Shown: positions 1 through 11,657 of the stretch, one piece after another
Layout of the letters: every line of letters starts with the position of its first letter
How positions within the stretch are numbered: position 1 is the first letter of the stretch
From: Endomychus coccineus
Lineage: Eukaryota; Arthropoda; Insecta; Coleoptera; Endomychidae
Length of the DNA: 64,000 nt
Direction: 5' to 3'
NCBI GenBank assembly: GCA_958510875.1
Contig: OY294068.1
Location: 198,920,315 to 198,984,314, forward strand
Notes under the pieces: generated by a model
Told to the model about the DNA's origin: nothing
The model's database searches: none
What the model saw: only the letters and a program-made list of their open reading frames with translations
Made by a program: the position numbers and the translations under genes

Positions 1-430
1 CGAAAATCAAAATTTGGAAATTGTTCATTAAGAACCTTATATTGGAAATGATGACTGAGCAAAGGGATGGCAGTTACAGTGATGAGGAATAAGGTCCTAG
101 CAGGTTGCTAATGTTGCGGTGGACATTGAGGTTGCATTTATGACTGTCAGTTTTGGGAAGTCTAGAGCCCTTAAGTGCCACAGTAGATGAATACTGTTAA
201 GAAAGCTGCAAATTATTGGTGATCTGCGGGGGATCCTCTGTTGCTCTGATCTGCATCGGTCTCTCTTCTGTTCGGATATCGTTAAGTATCATTATTTATA
301 TTTTTTAAATTTACATTTTGATTTGTCGTGCTATTTTACATTTGAATTTTCATCGTATAGGTATCAAAATTTTTTTTTTCCATTTCAGTAACTGTTGTTT
401 AGATTCTTTATATTTTGTTTTTTAGTAACA

Positions 431-1960
431 CTCATTTTAGGGTTGATCACCCTTAAAATGTAGTTCAATTTGGAAGTTTGACGAGTTCACTCTTCAAAAC
501 CTTATAGTTTATCTTTTGTATAGTTCAAGCTATAGTTTTTTTTTTGGATTACCCATTTATAGGTTTTGAATTTAGAAGTGTTACTTCTAAATTGGGTATG
601 CTATTTTTGGTAGGTCTATCTTCTTAGTGTTGCGACACTCAGGAGTAGACTGATTTATAGGGAGTTATTGTCTGGGAAACGTATAATTTCAGAAATAAGC
701 TCCAAATTATAGAGTCAATCCTAGAGTAGGCAATTTTTAATTTGGGATCATAGGGTCCAGTTGTTGCTGAAATTGGGGGTGACTATGAGTTTTTGTGAAA
801 GTAGGGAATATAAATTGGATTTAAGATCCCCTTCCCTAGAGTCTTCATGAATTAAACTCATTATAATAACGAGTTGAATTTTTCCGGTGTTACAACTTTA
901 ATTTGGAGTCTGATGGCTCATTGGTTGTAAAAAGTGAAAAAACTCGGTTATTTTTATAGATTATAGGTAATAGCATATCTTTGGGGTACATCAACTATAG
1001 CTGATTCAATTTTTAGTTTTTTCCAATTATTATCTTACCTTTTTGATTACCAAATGATTGTGATGATTCTCATTTATATTTTTATAGTTTAGCACATATG
1101 AGCATATTTTTTTTTTCTATGATCTTTGTGTCAGTGCCTACGTTTTAAAATGATAGGTTTTGTAAGATTTCTGGTTAAACCAGTTTTCTTTGAATTTTTT
1201 TGGATCTTTTGGAAAATTATGAAGCTTCACTTCAAATTTTTAGTAAATTCTTGTTCAGTGTTGTATTCCATTCACTTTTTAGTCCGGAAAGTAGGGGACT
1301 TTTAATTGGACCTATTTTTTTTGCGTGGGATAATTTAAGTGAAAACATCTATTCACTTTGTGAACTAAGTTCACTTATGTGCCAGCCTCTTAATTATTTT
1401 CTTTCTAGAATCTGTAGAAGGCTAATGTTTGTGTCCCGAATTTTAAATTTGGATTATAGATATAGCTTTGTAATTTTAGTGAAATTACAAATATTTCATT
1501 AGTTCCTTCTTTCTGAGAATTTTTTTGAGCTGGTACATTATATTTTTTTATTTTTTTTTTTTGTCAATTTTTGTTCCTATGGATTAAATCTTTATAGTAT
1601 GTCTATCTAGAATTTGTGGATTAATCCATTTGGGATAGTTTACCGTATATTTTTTTAAATTTTTTCCTGCAGAGGATATATAGAATCACTTTTAGGGCTG
1701 TTAGCCACTACAGTGCATTATATTACATTTTTGTTGTTGATTTTTTTAGTTTCTCTTTTGGTGATGTTCACTAAAGTGTGAACAATTCATTATTATAAAA
1801 TGCATAGAGCATTTTAATTTTCATTTTAATTTTTTAAATTAACTTTTGAGTACCGTAATATTGGGATTGGTCATCCAATATTTATGTAAGGACCATAAAA
1901 CTCCTTTTGAGTATCGTGATTCTGGAGTTGGTCAACCAGTCTCTACGTCAAGACCGATTT
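431..1960. repeat. Hairpin-rich AT non-coding region
   Basis: No convincing coding sequence is visible; the only longer open frame (1200-1502) has no recognisable motif. The stretch carries many short inverted repeats: 433-460, 571-591, 614-650, 702-747 (8-bp stem), around 850-871, 1355-1369, 1468-1490 (9-10 bp stem), 1762-1779, 1797-1815, 1858-1881 and about 1920-1940. The last two lie in two related ~61-bp tandem units starting at 1846 and 1907. It lies just upstream of a purine tract and a TGTAAC sequence that look like the start of an LTR, so it may be the 3' internal part of an LTR retroelement. That placement is inference. Confidence 0.4.
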
Positions 1961-2013
1961 TTTTTTAGTATTCTCTTAAAAATTGTTGAAGCTTCACTTC
2001 AAAATTTTTCTCG

Positions 2014-3770
2014 TGGTAGAGGGGGAATGTAACGTGCCGCGTTACGTGATTATATAGAACTATTTAATAAACGGATTAGATTTCTTTTCGTTAGTAATCA
2101 TGCAACTGATTAATTAAAGACATCTGCTAGTCAATGATATCGATTTCTGAAACTACCGCTCATGTCATGAGATGTCACTAAATATCGCGAGTGGGGATAT
2201 ACCTCGGCGGAAATCGAAAAGACAGCATTGTGATTTGTGCTATGATCCCGGTAAGTCGAGAAAATTTGTTTCATTAAACTTTATATATCTTTTCTTAATT
2301 TTTCTTCCGAACTATTATCCACAACAGGCTATTTAATTTGATTTAGATTTGTAATTAGCGTCTGGATGTTTTGAGCCTGATTGTGATAATAGTTCAGTAG
2401 ATTTATCTCGACTTGCTTGGGTGCGTGCAAATCCAATCCTTTGCGGATAGCATATTTTAGAATATCTTTTCCATCGTAACATCGATTGTTGTTATCTCTC
2501 GTGGTAGGATAATCTAACGTAACGTATGCAGGTTCCTTGATAATATTTCTGAACTCCTTGTAAATTTAATTCCGTATTGACACATGCTAATTTTTTTGGG
2601 ACTCGTCCGAGTCACCATTTTGTAACTCTGATACGTAGTATTCAGAGTCGTCTTCGACTGCATCGTGCTATAATTAGATTTGGAATTTTTACAAGGTATT
2701 ATTCAATTCTTGCTTATTGAATTAAAATTATCAGGATTGCTACGTTAGCGTGATAGCGAAATAGAGTGAAACATCAATCTGTTGCCAAATTAATTCAAGT
2801 TCTACTTATGTGCTAACCGGCAAATTCAACTTATTATTTACTTCCTTTCATTCACAATTTGATTAAATTACTTTATATTTTCTTTGTAGCATTCATTCAA
2901 TTACCTATTATTTATTGCTTAATTTTAAGTAATTATTGTAACCTTCCTTCAGAAATTATTGTATTCAATATAAATTGATATCTCTTCAAGATATCTATTT
3001 AATAGTGTTTTACATTTTTGGGAAGATAACCTTATCGGAGGTGGAATCATTTGGTTGTTCCGGCCGATGGTGTTACCTGTCCTTGTTCTCAAGTCAGGTA
3101 CTGTTCGTTTTTTTTGACATTACAGGGATTTGAACGCTTGAGGGTCCTCACCCATTCACTCCTAGACGGTTTAGTTACTTTCCTGACAGGACCAGCTTCC
3201 AGTTCCTACGAGATCCAAGGAGGGTAACATTTTTTAGTCGATAGACCATTATTTCATGATCTGATTTTGTTGTTTACCAATATTGTATTCACTAATTTCA
3301 CTGAGCCATTCGTGGACTCCTTATTACTTTCATATTCATTCTATCAAGTAATTAATTGTCTTAATTTTATCAAGTAATACATGTTATGAACTGTAAATTC
3401 ATTTTCTGGTTAAATACCAAATTGTAATTCTTTACTTCGAATTTCACCTTTATTTATAAATTTATACTTTATATAAACTGTAAACTTGTTTCCTGGTTAA
3501 TACCAAATTCTAACAGGAATAAATCAATTTGTTAAGTTGAATTTATATTGTTTTTCTAATTTCCATCAACTAATAAACCATCTCGTGGTGCTTGTATTCT
3601 AAGCTGTGAATTCATTTATTTTTATAGTTGTTCAGTAAGCAAGTGGCGCTCAAACAATTCACCAGTCTAGAATTACAAGGCACGTTTCACTACGAGCCCT
3701 GAGATTAACTATTTTAAATTGAGCTAGTGGGGTCAATTTAAACCGGCCTAAGCGGGTCCGTTTCAATACC
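2014..3770 (+). mobile_element. Probable LTR with polypurine tract, gypsy-like
   Basis: A purine tract (GGTAGAGGGGGAA, 2015-2027) runs directly into TGTAACG at 2028, the arrangement expected at the 5' edge of a 3' LTR. The first bases form a 6-bp inverted repeat, GTAACG then CGTTAC. About 1.6 kb further on, TGGCGCTCAAAC (about 3645) resembles a tRNA primer-binding site. No second LTR copy and no gag-pol frame are in the window, so the far boundary is uncertain and the class is inference. Confidence 0.35.
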
Positions 3771-4188
3771 AATCTTTTTATCTATTTATTTATTTATATA
3801 TTTATACCTCATTATAGATATTTTTACTTATGTGTAACTAACTATATATGCTTACAACTGTAAGGTATTCTCTATTTTTCCATACACTTATTTTACCTTG
3901 TAATCAGATTTTATTCCTCTTATGAATTACTGTAACTATGCGTATGAATAAATCATTTATTATTATTTATTACTTTGAGGGTGTCTTATTACATCGTTTT
4001 CGAAGATGGTTCATCAGTGACTTCATTGACGAACCTATGAATAGAGCAAAACGCCTGTATGAGACTATAGGACGTGTTGTTGTTACTGATCAACCTGGTG
4101 AACCAAAGAACTGTATCTATTGACCGCTAACACGAAATAGGTTTGTATTTCACTATGCACAAATGATGATGTTAAGATACAACTAACG

Positions 4189-4220
4189 ACCAGGTGATTT
4201 AATTACTAACATCACCTGGT
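4189..4220. repeat. Perfect 10-bp hairpin
   Basis: ACCAGGTGAT (4189-4198) and its exact complement ATCACCTGGT (4211-4220) are separated by 12 nt. A related sequence, CAACCTGGTGAACC, lies about 100 bp upstream (near 4090). No run of T follows it, and its role is unknown. Confidence 0.5.
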
Positions 4221-4399
4221 TGATGAAAATTATGTAAGAAAATATCCCCAAATGAAGACAGTTTTTCTAGAAATTTGCCGTAAAAGTTCCAGCCTAATGG
4301 TTGCATGAATAAATCTATAAATATTTACATAATTCTCAACTAACTGAAACCCTGATTTAAAGACCATTTTATACAATCAATACTAATGATTAGGTTGTT

Positions 4400-5330
4400 G
4401 GTTTGATTTCATGAATTACCGGCCGATCACTTCTCACAACACCTGGTACAAGTTATTTACTCGTATTTTGTATGCTAGGTTGTTGAGAACGATCGGTTCG
4501 CTAATTAATAACATCAACAAGCAAAGTGGGGCGAAGGAAGATATGGAGGGCTGCCGGGAGAACCTGGTTCTATCATTATACTTGCTCCAATATGCCTTGC
4601 GGTACCAACCCCACTAGTGAGATGCATAGAATATCTGTTGCCACTCTGGAAGACTCGTTTTGCCATCACGTCAGGCACACGACGAGCCTTGACTGAATTG
4701 GTAATAACCAAGATGGGGGTTTTCCAAGGAGATTCCTTGAGTCCCCTCTTGTTCAACATCTCACCACTCTCCCTTGCGTTAAGACGGACCCGTGGATATT
4801 ACCACCAAACGACCGGAGGCATCAGATCATCCATTTATTTTACATGGATAATCTGAAAAGGAAAAATGCCTCCATCAAGCTTTCAACGTGATTCAAGAAT
4901 ATACACGAGCCGTAGGCATGGAGTTGAGATTGCAGCTTACCGACGGAAGAATATTTAAACACCTTGATGCTGGAGAGACCTATCGATACTTGGGAATCGA
5001 ACAACGTCCTAATTATGACGCTTCTCAAAGGTAGGTGGTTCTGGGTGGCAATTACAGACATAAACCTTGTTCAAAAGATTTGATCTTTCGATCTTTCGAG
5101 TGAGAACACGGCGTCTGCAAAAAATATGCTTGCCTTTCCAGTCCTGCTTCACTCCTTTGGAGTAGTGAAATGTACGGTCGATGAGCTGCATAGTATCGAC
5201 AAAGATATCCGGAAAATGATGCATATTGATCACAATTTAGCTCCCACGTCACCAGGGAGGTAGGAAGGGTCTGCATCTAAGTGTGGTTCTGAGTATAGCT
5301 TGTACAGTTCTTAGGAGTTCCAACCCCCTT
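4400..5330 (+). pseudogene. Decayed non-LTR reverse transcriptase, R2/R4-like
   Basis: Frames broken by stops and shifts encode consecutive reverse-transcriptase blocks: NYRPITSHNTWYKLFTRIL (from 4411), the motif GVFQGDSLSPLLFN (about 4710-4765), a decayed YMDDLK-type stretch near 4840, YRYLGIEQ (about 4980-5005), then DELHSIDKDIRKMMHIDHN (about 5180-5235). The GxFQGDSLSPLLF wording and the late 'DIRKMM' block are typical of non-LTR elements of the R2/R4/Dong group. Several frameshifts mean no protein can be made. The clade is inferred from motif wording only. Confidence 0.65.
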
Positions 5331-5529
5331 CTTTATCTTGTCAAACGACACCAGGTAACAAAGTCACCAAAAACAGCACAACTTGACTCCACTATAAACA
5401 AATTGATCCTGTATGAACAAATCTGCATAGGTCATAGTGGGATGTGCATTAGTTTCCATCAGTTTTCATCAACAATAAATGATAATGTAATAAGAAAGCC
5501 ACCATCGATAGCTCATTGTGGGTAGACTG

Positions 5530-6540
5530 CTTTAATTTGAAACAGAATTCATTAAAATTTGTAAAGAAGTAACGGACTCGGATGAGAAACAGTCAGGGGA
5601 TTAAAATTAATACAATATATCCTGTAATGCTAGTGGGAGCTCTGGCAATCAGTGCACCATCACAATGATTTGAAGGCGAACTTTTGACAGAACATCATTA
5701 TCCGAGTAATATCAATGAAGCGATTTCGAAGTCGACTCGTAAAACTCTTGGGGGCTATTGATGACATCATTCGCAACCTACGGACCATTCAGGAACTCCT
5801 AAACATTTATTTTGTTATAATCGGATCTGTAAAATATAAAGCTCGATTTGAAGGACATTAAAATACACAGACAATCATGAAGCAATACAGAAAACACCCA
5901 CACCAGCGTATTACCGACTCAACAAAGAGAATCGATAACAGTTCGATATATAGTTAGTTATAATTGTAATAATTTATGAATTTACGACATATCAGTTGAT
6001 TGGATAATAACAGACAAGTATGAATATAGCAAGAAGCTTGTACTGGTTCCATTTCGTACACAATAGGACGATAAAATTAATGAGGCCTCCAATACGACCA
6101 CAAATATCCACATTTATAGAAAGTTCGAAGTATTCATCGACTGTATAAACATAAAATCTATTGTTACAGTATAAATTGATTCGTTTTGAACATTTCCAAA
6201 ACACTTATCTTTTTTCATGTAATTTTCTTCCATCTTGACACTTCAGCTTTAGACGACTCATATGGACAATTTACTTAACTTTTTTATATTCGAAATTGTA
6301 AATCGGTCATAGAGAACTTCACAAATTTCGAATCTAAATGTATTATTAAAAATGTTATCTTGATGATAAACTGGTTCCATGTGATTCTATTTCCAAGAAT
6401 TTACCCCTATCATAGTCATTGAAGATATATGGAGAATAATAATGCTCCTTCTGTCGTTACAAAGGAATTATTATTTTCAATCTGTTTATGTTTAACTCGG
6501 AATAAAATAAAATTAGCACTGAGACTTCTTCACCTCACTA
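5530..6540. other. AT-rich stretch, nothing recognised
   Basis: Short open frames here carry no family motif on either strand. No repeat boundary or RNA gene was found. Confidence 0.4.
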
Positions 6541-7780
6541 ATGAAATATAAGTCTTTTGTTGACGGCGTCACACTGACTTTTGCACGGCGTACAGGCCTT
6601 GTACGATAGAGGATATAGGCAGTACTTCCCGTTGATCTTTGCTTTGCCCATAGTATTTCACCCATTAGAGGGTATTCTTCTTCCATTTAACTTGCAGTCT
6701 ATCCATCTTCAGTAACTGTCATCGATGCTCTTAAGATGTGTTCCAGGATGCTCCCTCAATATCTGGAAATGCACCCAGCAAAATATTTCCATTGCGTTTT
6801 CTCCTTGTCTACATCTTTATGTAGTACTGTTTCTGTGTATTTGCCTGTTGCATAGGCATTTACGTCCCCTTTGTTCAGGTTGATTCACCAGTACTTATCC
6901 CGTAATATTCCTGTCCACCAGTTTTTCTTACGTCTTAACCATGAATTCCTCAAGACTCATAGGTCTCGCTGTCTTTGTCCCGTTTATTCCTGTTTTCCAG
7001 GATAGGGGGATAAAGACGACTGCGATTGCTCGGTGTGCCTTTGGTATATATTCTAGTGCGAGTCTGGTTTTTAAAACCAGGCAGTGTGCTAGAAAGTATT
7101 TTCTGTCCCTTAGCATAATAGAATAAAAGACATCTGGTTCGGGCAATATATACGGTTTGAACGAATTGGTGGCCTATTTAATTTTTTCCACCTGAATCAC
7201 TATTTTGGAGGATTGGCATTTTTTCCTGGATGCTCTTGCAGGATGGTCCAATTCTAGGTGTCTCCATGACTCAGGTGTTGTATCAGTAGGTGTTGATTCT
7301 GGGAACTGCACCCTGTATAGTTGTTCAGGGGTATCTTTCCCATTTTGCATATATGCCCCTGATTCTAACTTAAGGGTTCGATAAGGTCTTTGGATAGTAT
7401 TTGGTGAAGTCTTGCATCTTCGTGAATTCCTTCTACTTCCTCCATTTCCTCCACGATACCAGCTTAACTTGCCTCAAGGCTTTTGTTGTACTCAATAAGC
7501 GAGCTCTTATATATCCTCCATTCATACTAGTTTTTATCTTCTTGAAAAGCTTTCTGACTAGTCTAGTTTTCACAGTAACTTTATTGCTCTACGTGGATAC
7601 GTTTCTGGTTTGCTTGCTGACATATGGACAGTTGTGGTTGAATGCTAGGATGATGGCGCCCTGCAATGCTCCGCATCATTTCAAGATTATTTGTGTTTGT
7701 TACATTTATTGTAATCCCCTTTAATCCATTTTCTAGGTCCAGCCCGTATTCACTGTTGGTTTTGAGAACTGCGTAATCTT
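6540..7780 (-). pseudogene. Decayed I/R1-clade non-LTR retrotransposon (endonuclease-RT region)
   Basis: On the minus strand the frame around 7146-6928 reads IPKAHRAIAVVFIPLSWK, then a degenerate RPMSLEEFMVKT. This matches the 'IPKAW...VVFIPKPGK...RPISLTSFLLKT' block at the front of I/R1/Jockey-type reverse transcriptases. Further downstream in another frame (about 6850-6750) a 'FPDIEGASWNTS' stretch corresponds to the catalytic 'FLDIEGAFDNTS' region. Upstream (7400-7780) broken frames look like the linker after the endonuclease domain. Frameshifts and stops throughout show an old dead copy. Confidence 0.65.
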
Positions 7781-8355
7781 AACTTAGCCAAAGAGCTAAT
7801 TCAATAAATCATGAACAAGCCTGTATTATTGATTGTCAAATTTTGAAATACGGTATAGGGACGGCATGGGTCTGATTTGCCTCCCATTAGAAATAATCTA
7901 GATCCGGCACTGCACAGCCTTAAACTGGTACAATAGGGAGATGTGGGGAACTTCCAAGAAGTTAATAAAGTCTTTTCCTCGTAAAAATTAGGGACAATCA
8001 AGCAGGCTAGGTAACGTTCGTAGTGGACACCTTACATCAACATGACGTCATATGTAGGGTTAAACTTTCTGCCAACAGCCCAGCCCTGAGTAAGTGTGAG
8101 CGCTTTTGCTTATGAATGAAACCAGAGAAATTCGGCATAGCCCGGAAGTCGATGTGACGGAAATAATTCCTGAAATTTGGCGCATCGGTATATACTATCC
8201 TGGATCAATATTCTCAAAATACAACCGCCAATGGAGAAACAGCTTGTTGAACGTGCTGCCAATCAGATCGCGTTGTCGCAACTCGGTAGTGACAACCCCC
8301 ACCACGCCAACGTTCATTGATAACGTGTGGGTGACTTGAGAGGGGAAAAATTTGT

Positions 8356-8363
8356 TATAAATA
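8356..8363 (+). promoter_or_regulatory. Candidate TATA box (TATAAATA)
   Basis: TATAAATA is followed about 30 nt downstream by TCGTCACAGACG, a plausible initiator region. No gene follows, so it may be the promoter of a degraded LTR. Sequence match only. Confidence 0.25.
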
Positions 8364-8469
8364 CGGGTTGTTCTCAAGGGGTAACACATTTCGTCACAGA
8401 CGTTAGATTGTAACTTGTTTAGTGAGTGATTGGTACAAGCAATTCCTTATCTTTTGGAACTAATATGGT

Positions 8470-9700
8470 AAGTTATGTATTGAAGTTATTTTCCCTAAGG
8501 AATTTGAAATTTTTGGAATATTATGAATGGAATAATAATTTTAAAAAATTATTAATTTTTTTATTATTTTCTGTTATATTTTATATTTGAACAAATGAAC
8601 AATAAATGCTCTGTTGAAAACCAGTACGTTTATTAATAAATTAAAATGTGGATAAAATTTTAATAAAAGTTGTAATATTTTATTAAACAAAGTAGTAGTA
8701 TTTTATTGGATTTTATCAAGTAAATTTTTTATTTTTTTTAAATAATATTTATAGGGTTCACTGGCCATTTCTCAAACTGTTTCTACTAGTGTATTCTTCA
8801 CAATATTTTATAGTACCATGTTTCATTATTATTTAGCCGACTTAGTTTTTTTTAACATGATCTAACAATTTATAAATGTATTAGAGCTGTAAAATTATTT
8901 ATGTTTGTTGGGAAGTACGTATTCATAAATCTTTTGAAATATATAATACCTATTATTTGACACTAGAATTTTGGACAAAATTGCCAACTGACGTAAAAAG
9001 GGGAGTTGCTTTCCTTTTCCCACATTATTTCCTACACCTCTGAATATTATTTCGACTTCTCGTTCAATTCAGAAAAAAAAATATTTAAAAGCAAAATTTA
9101 TAATTTTTATATACGGTTCAATGTTGAGGAAGAAACGCCACCCCCCCCCCTCTCTACGTATCTGCAATCATATTCGCCGATCCGAAAATCAGGTTTATTG
9201 GACTTTACAGGATATAAAAATTCAAATGTCTTGTAAGCTGTGCTTCAACTGTTGGACAACATTCAGTGGCGTAGATAACAGATTGGGAAAAGGTAAGTAA
9301 TCCCCTTGAAGCTATGCTACTGGACAAATTCGACGAATGTTTCTACTGACAAACAATAGGTATTTATTTTAGGAGTACTTGGAACAAATTTGATCGAATT
9401 AGCTACGACGAAAAACTATTTTTTCAACCAAACTTTGAATAGCTGTATATCCATTAAAAAGCGTTTCTGAAAAATTGCATGGACTATAGACTGGTGCACT
9501 ATAAACTGAAACATCCTGTATATTTATTTTGCAAATAGTGTTTTTCAAGTGTGTAACACATATTAATAAGCTTTTCGCAAACAAATTTTAACAAATAAGT
9601 AGGTATATTTGATCAAATGATGTAGTAAGTGTTTTCTTTTGTTACTTTGTCGAAAAAAGAATTTTCTTTAACGAAAAATCTGCGTGAAGACGTTTTCATG
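8470..9700. other. AT-rich stretch, nothing recognised
   Basis: Low-complexity A/T runs and a C9 tract near 9143. No gene, RNA or transposon boundary was identified. Confidence 0.4.
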
Positions 9701-9714
9701 GGTTAATTGCAATG

Positions 9715-9790
9715 TCGGATGGATTATCATCGCGAAATCGGATGGCCTGATCAGTCACCCGATCTGAAACCACTACTTTACATCCCAGCA
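9715..9790 (+). pseudogene. Scrap of a Tc1/mariner-type transposase
   Basis: One frame reads EIGWPDQSPDLKPL, matching the 'WPARSPDLTPLDFFLW' block that carries the third catalytic aspartate in mariner-like transposases. The frame loses similarity on both sides and no terminal repeats were found. It is a small fossil fragment. Confidence 0.45.
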
Positions 9791-9957
9791 GCTTATGTCA
9801 TGTCTTACGAAAGGATGGAGCAAATAAATAAGAAAAAAAAAATTGTTTAAAAACACCATTGTTTGTTAATAACAATTTGAAAAACAATTGAGTCGTAATA
9901 TAAAACGACGTGATTTGTTTATATCTATCATCATGCAACATTTGATACGATTATCTC

Positions 9958-10560
9958 AAAAACAGATAAAATCAAGAAACTTTACTTTGTTAACTATCAC
10001 TTTATTTAAAAGAAAGTTGATCGCCATTTCGAACTTTGCAGTTCATTGTCAAAAAACATACAATGAGGAAACACTGAAGCATCATAGTATTTATAGGAAA
10101 TTTACAATGACATGAATCGATTCCAAAAATTAATTGTACATATGCTACTAAGGTTTATTGTGTTGAGATAGTAACCGGCAAGTGATTAAACTGTCTGTAA
10201 TTATATTCTAAGGATTGTATTACATGGAATTGAACAGGGTGAACAAAATGGAATTTCCTAACTCTAGTTGTTCGTTAAGTAAATTGGTTGAAGGATTATT
10301 GTCTAAATATTTCTATAGATGCTAATAGATTAAATTTTCTACCCTTCGTAATTCTATGTAAAATTGAGGAAAACGGTGTAGGGATTCTATAAAGGGGTTT
10401 GAATTACTTTAATTTAGAAATGACTTAAAATGTTCCTTGTATCTAACTTCAAAGGATATACCTGTTTGACCGATGTATAGGGCATTACATTCCTCACAAA
10501 GTAAAATTCCTTGTTTTATCTGTAAAAATGGAATATCACAAAGTAACAGAGAAACAAAAG
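9958..10560 (-). mobile_element. Penelope-like element 3' fragment
   Basis: On the minus strand, around 10500-10440, a frame reads CEECNALYIGQTG, the GIY-YIG endonuclease signature (C..C..xYIGQT) of PLEs. The adjoining 9958-10310 is homologous, in direct orientation, to 22617-22945. A shorter inverted copy lies at about 24380-24485. Stops interrupt the frame, so this is an inactive copy. Confidence 0.55.
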
Positions 10561-10569
10561 CTCAATAGT

Positions 10570-11650
10570 TTTTGTTTTATTCGCATTTTACGATAATTTC
10601 GCAACTAAATCGCAGAAATAAGTAATAGCACAAACTGTAAACAGTTTTTACTTTCCCCATAATTTTCAGCCCCACATTTTGAATGAGAATCCGCCTCAAA
10701 ATCGCGTCAGTATCAAAACAACTGTTTTTAAACCTATATGACTGTCCTATCATACGATAAATCCAATTTATTGGGAATCTGGTCGTCAAAGTTTCCACAA
10801 TAAACGTTGACAACAAGAACACGTACAAATCCCTACACGCAGCGAGGGCCTAACACATGACCTATTTCAGTTTAATTAGGCGATTATTTGCTTTCATGTT
10901 TCTCTTCTCTCGTTTTTGATCGATTATCAGTAAGAGATGCGGGATTACGTGTAGAACCGTATCAACACCATAATCCGATATCTACAGCAAACATTAACAA
11001 ACGAACAGGTTTTCCATTACTGATGACGCAAACTGTAACATAATAATACGCTTAGTATCCATGTACCGACTGTTAAGTACACTTGATCTGTGTTCTGACG
11101 CATTGTCTGAGCGTTATTGATTTTTCGCCGGGACGTATTTTATTTATATCTCACAAACTCATGCGAACTCCCTACAAATCGAAAACTAAGAAAACATGCC
11201 GACTCGATGACACTCAGAAATCCAATGCGAGATCTCTTTACAACGGATGGGAGCTCCAAGACGAGAAATGTAAACGAATTATTCATTTATTTGTAGGTAC
11301 AAGGTGGGCATAAGTCATCTATTTTCTGAGGCAAATTCACAAAAATTTGCTATTGTCTTTTGTATTATAGTTCTAAACAAAAGTTCGATTTTACGACTTT
11401 AAGAATATTGTGGTTATTTGTAAAATTAGGAAAAAATGATTTTTACATTCTCGAGGCACTTTTTCCCTATATTGCAGTGGCGTCGACAAAATTTGGAAAA
11501 AAGGTGCAATTTCGAGTTATCGTCTAGTTGTATTTTTCCAAATGGGAATCATAGTTGGCTATGGTTTAGTTATGTTGGGTCACTTTTGATGTGTAAGTCT
11601 TTGATAGCGAAAATAGTTTTTTTATATTTATTTTAAGTACTACGACAGTA
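10570..11650. other. Unrecognised flank left of the mariner-type element
   Basis: No motif-bearing frame was found. The sequence runs up to the TA target site at 11656-11657, and nothing else can be supported. Confidence 0.4.
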
Positions 11651-11657
11651 CTATATA

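Noticed and set aside
1200..1502. 100-codon open frame near the left edge
   Set aside because: No motif, AT-rich, overlaps several hairpins; probably chance.
3120..3160. GTTCAAATCCC-like tRNA T-arm on the minus strand
   Set aside because: Flanking bases do not form a T stem and no D or anticodon arms are found.
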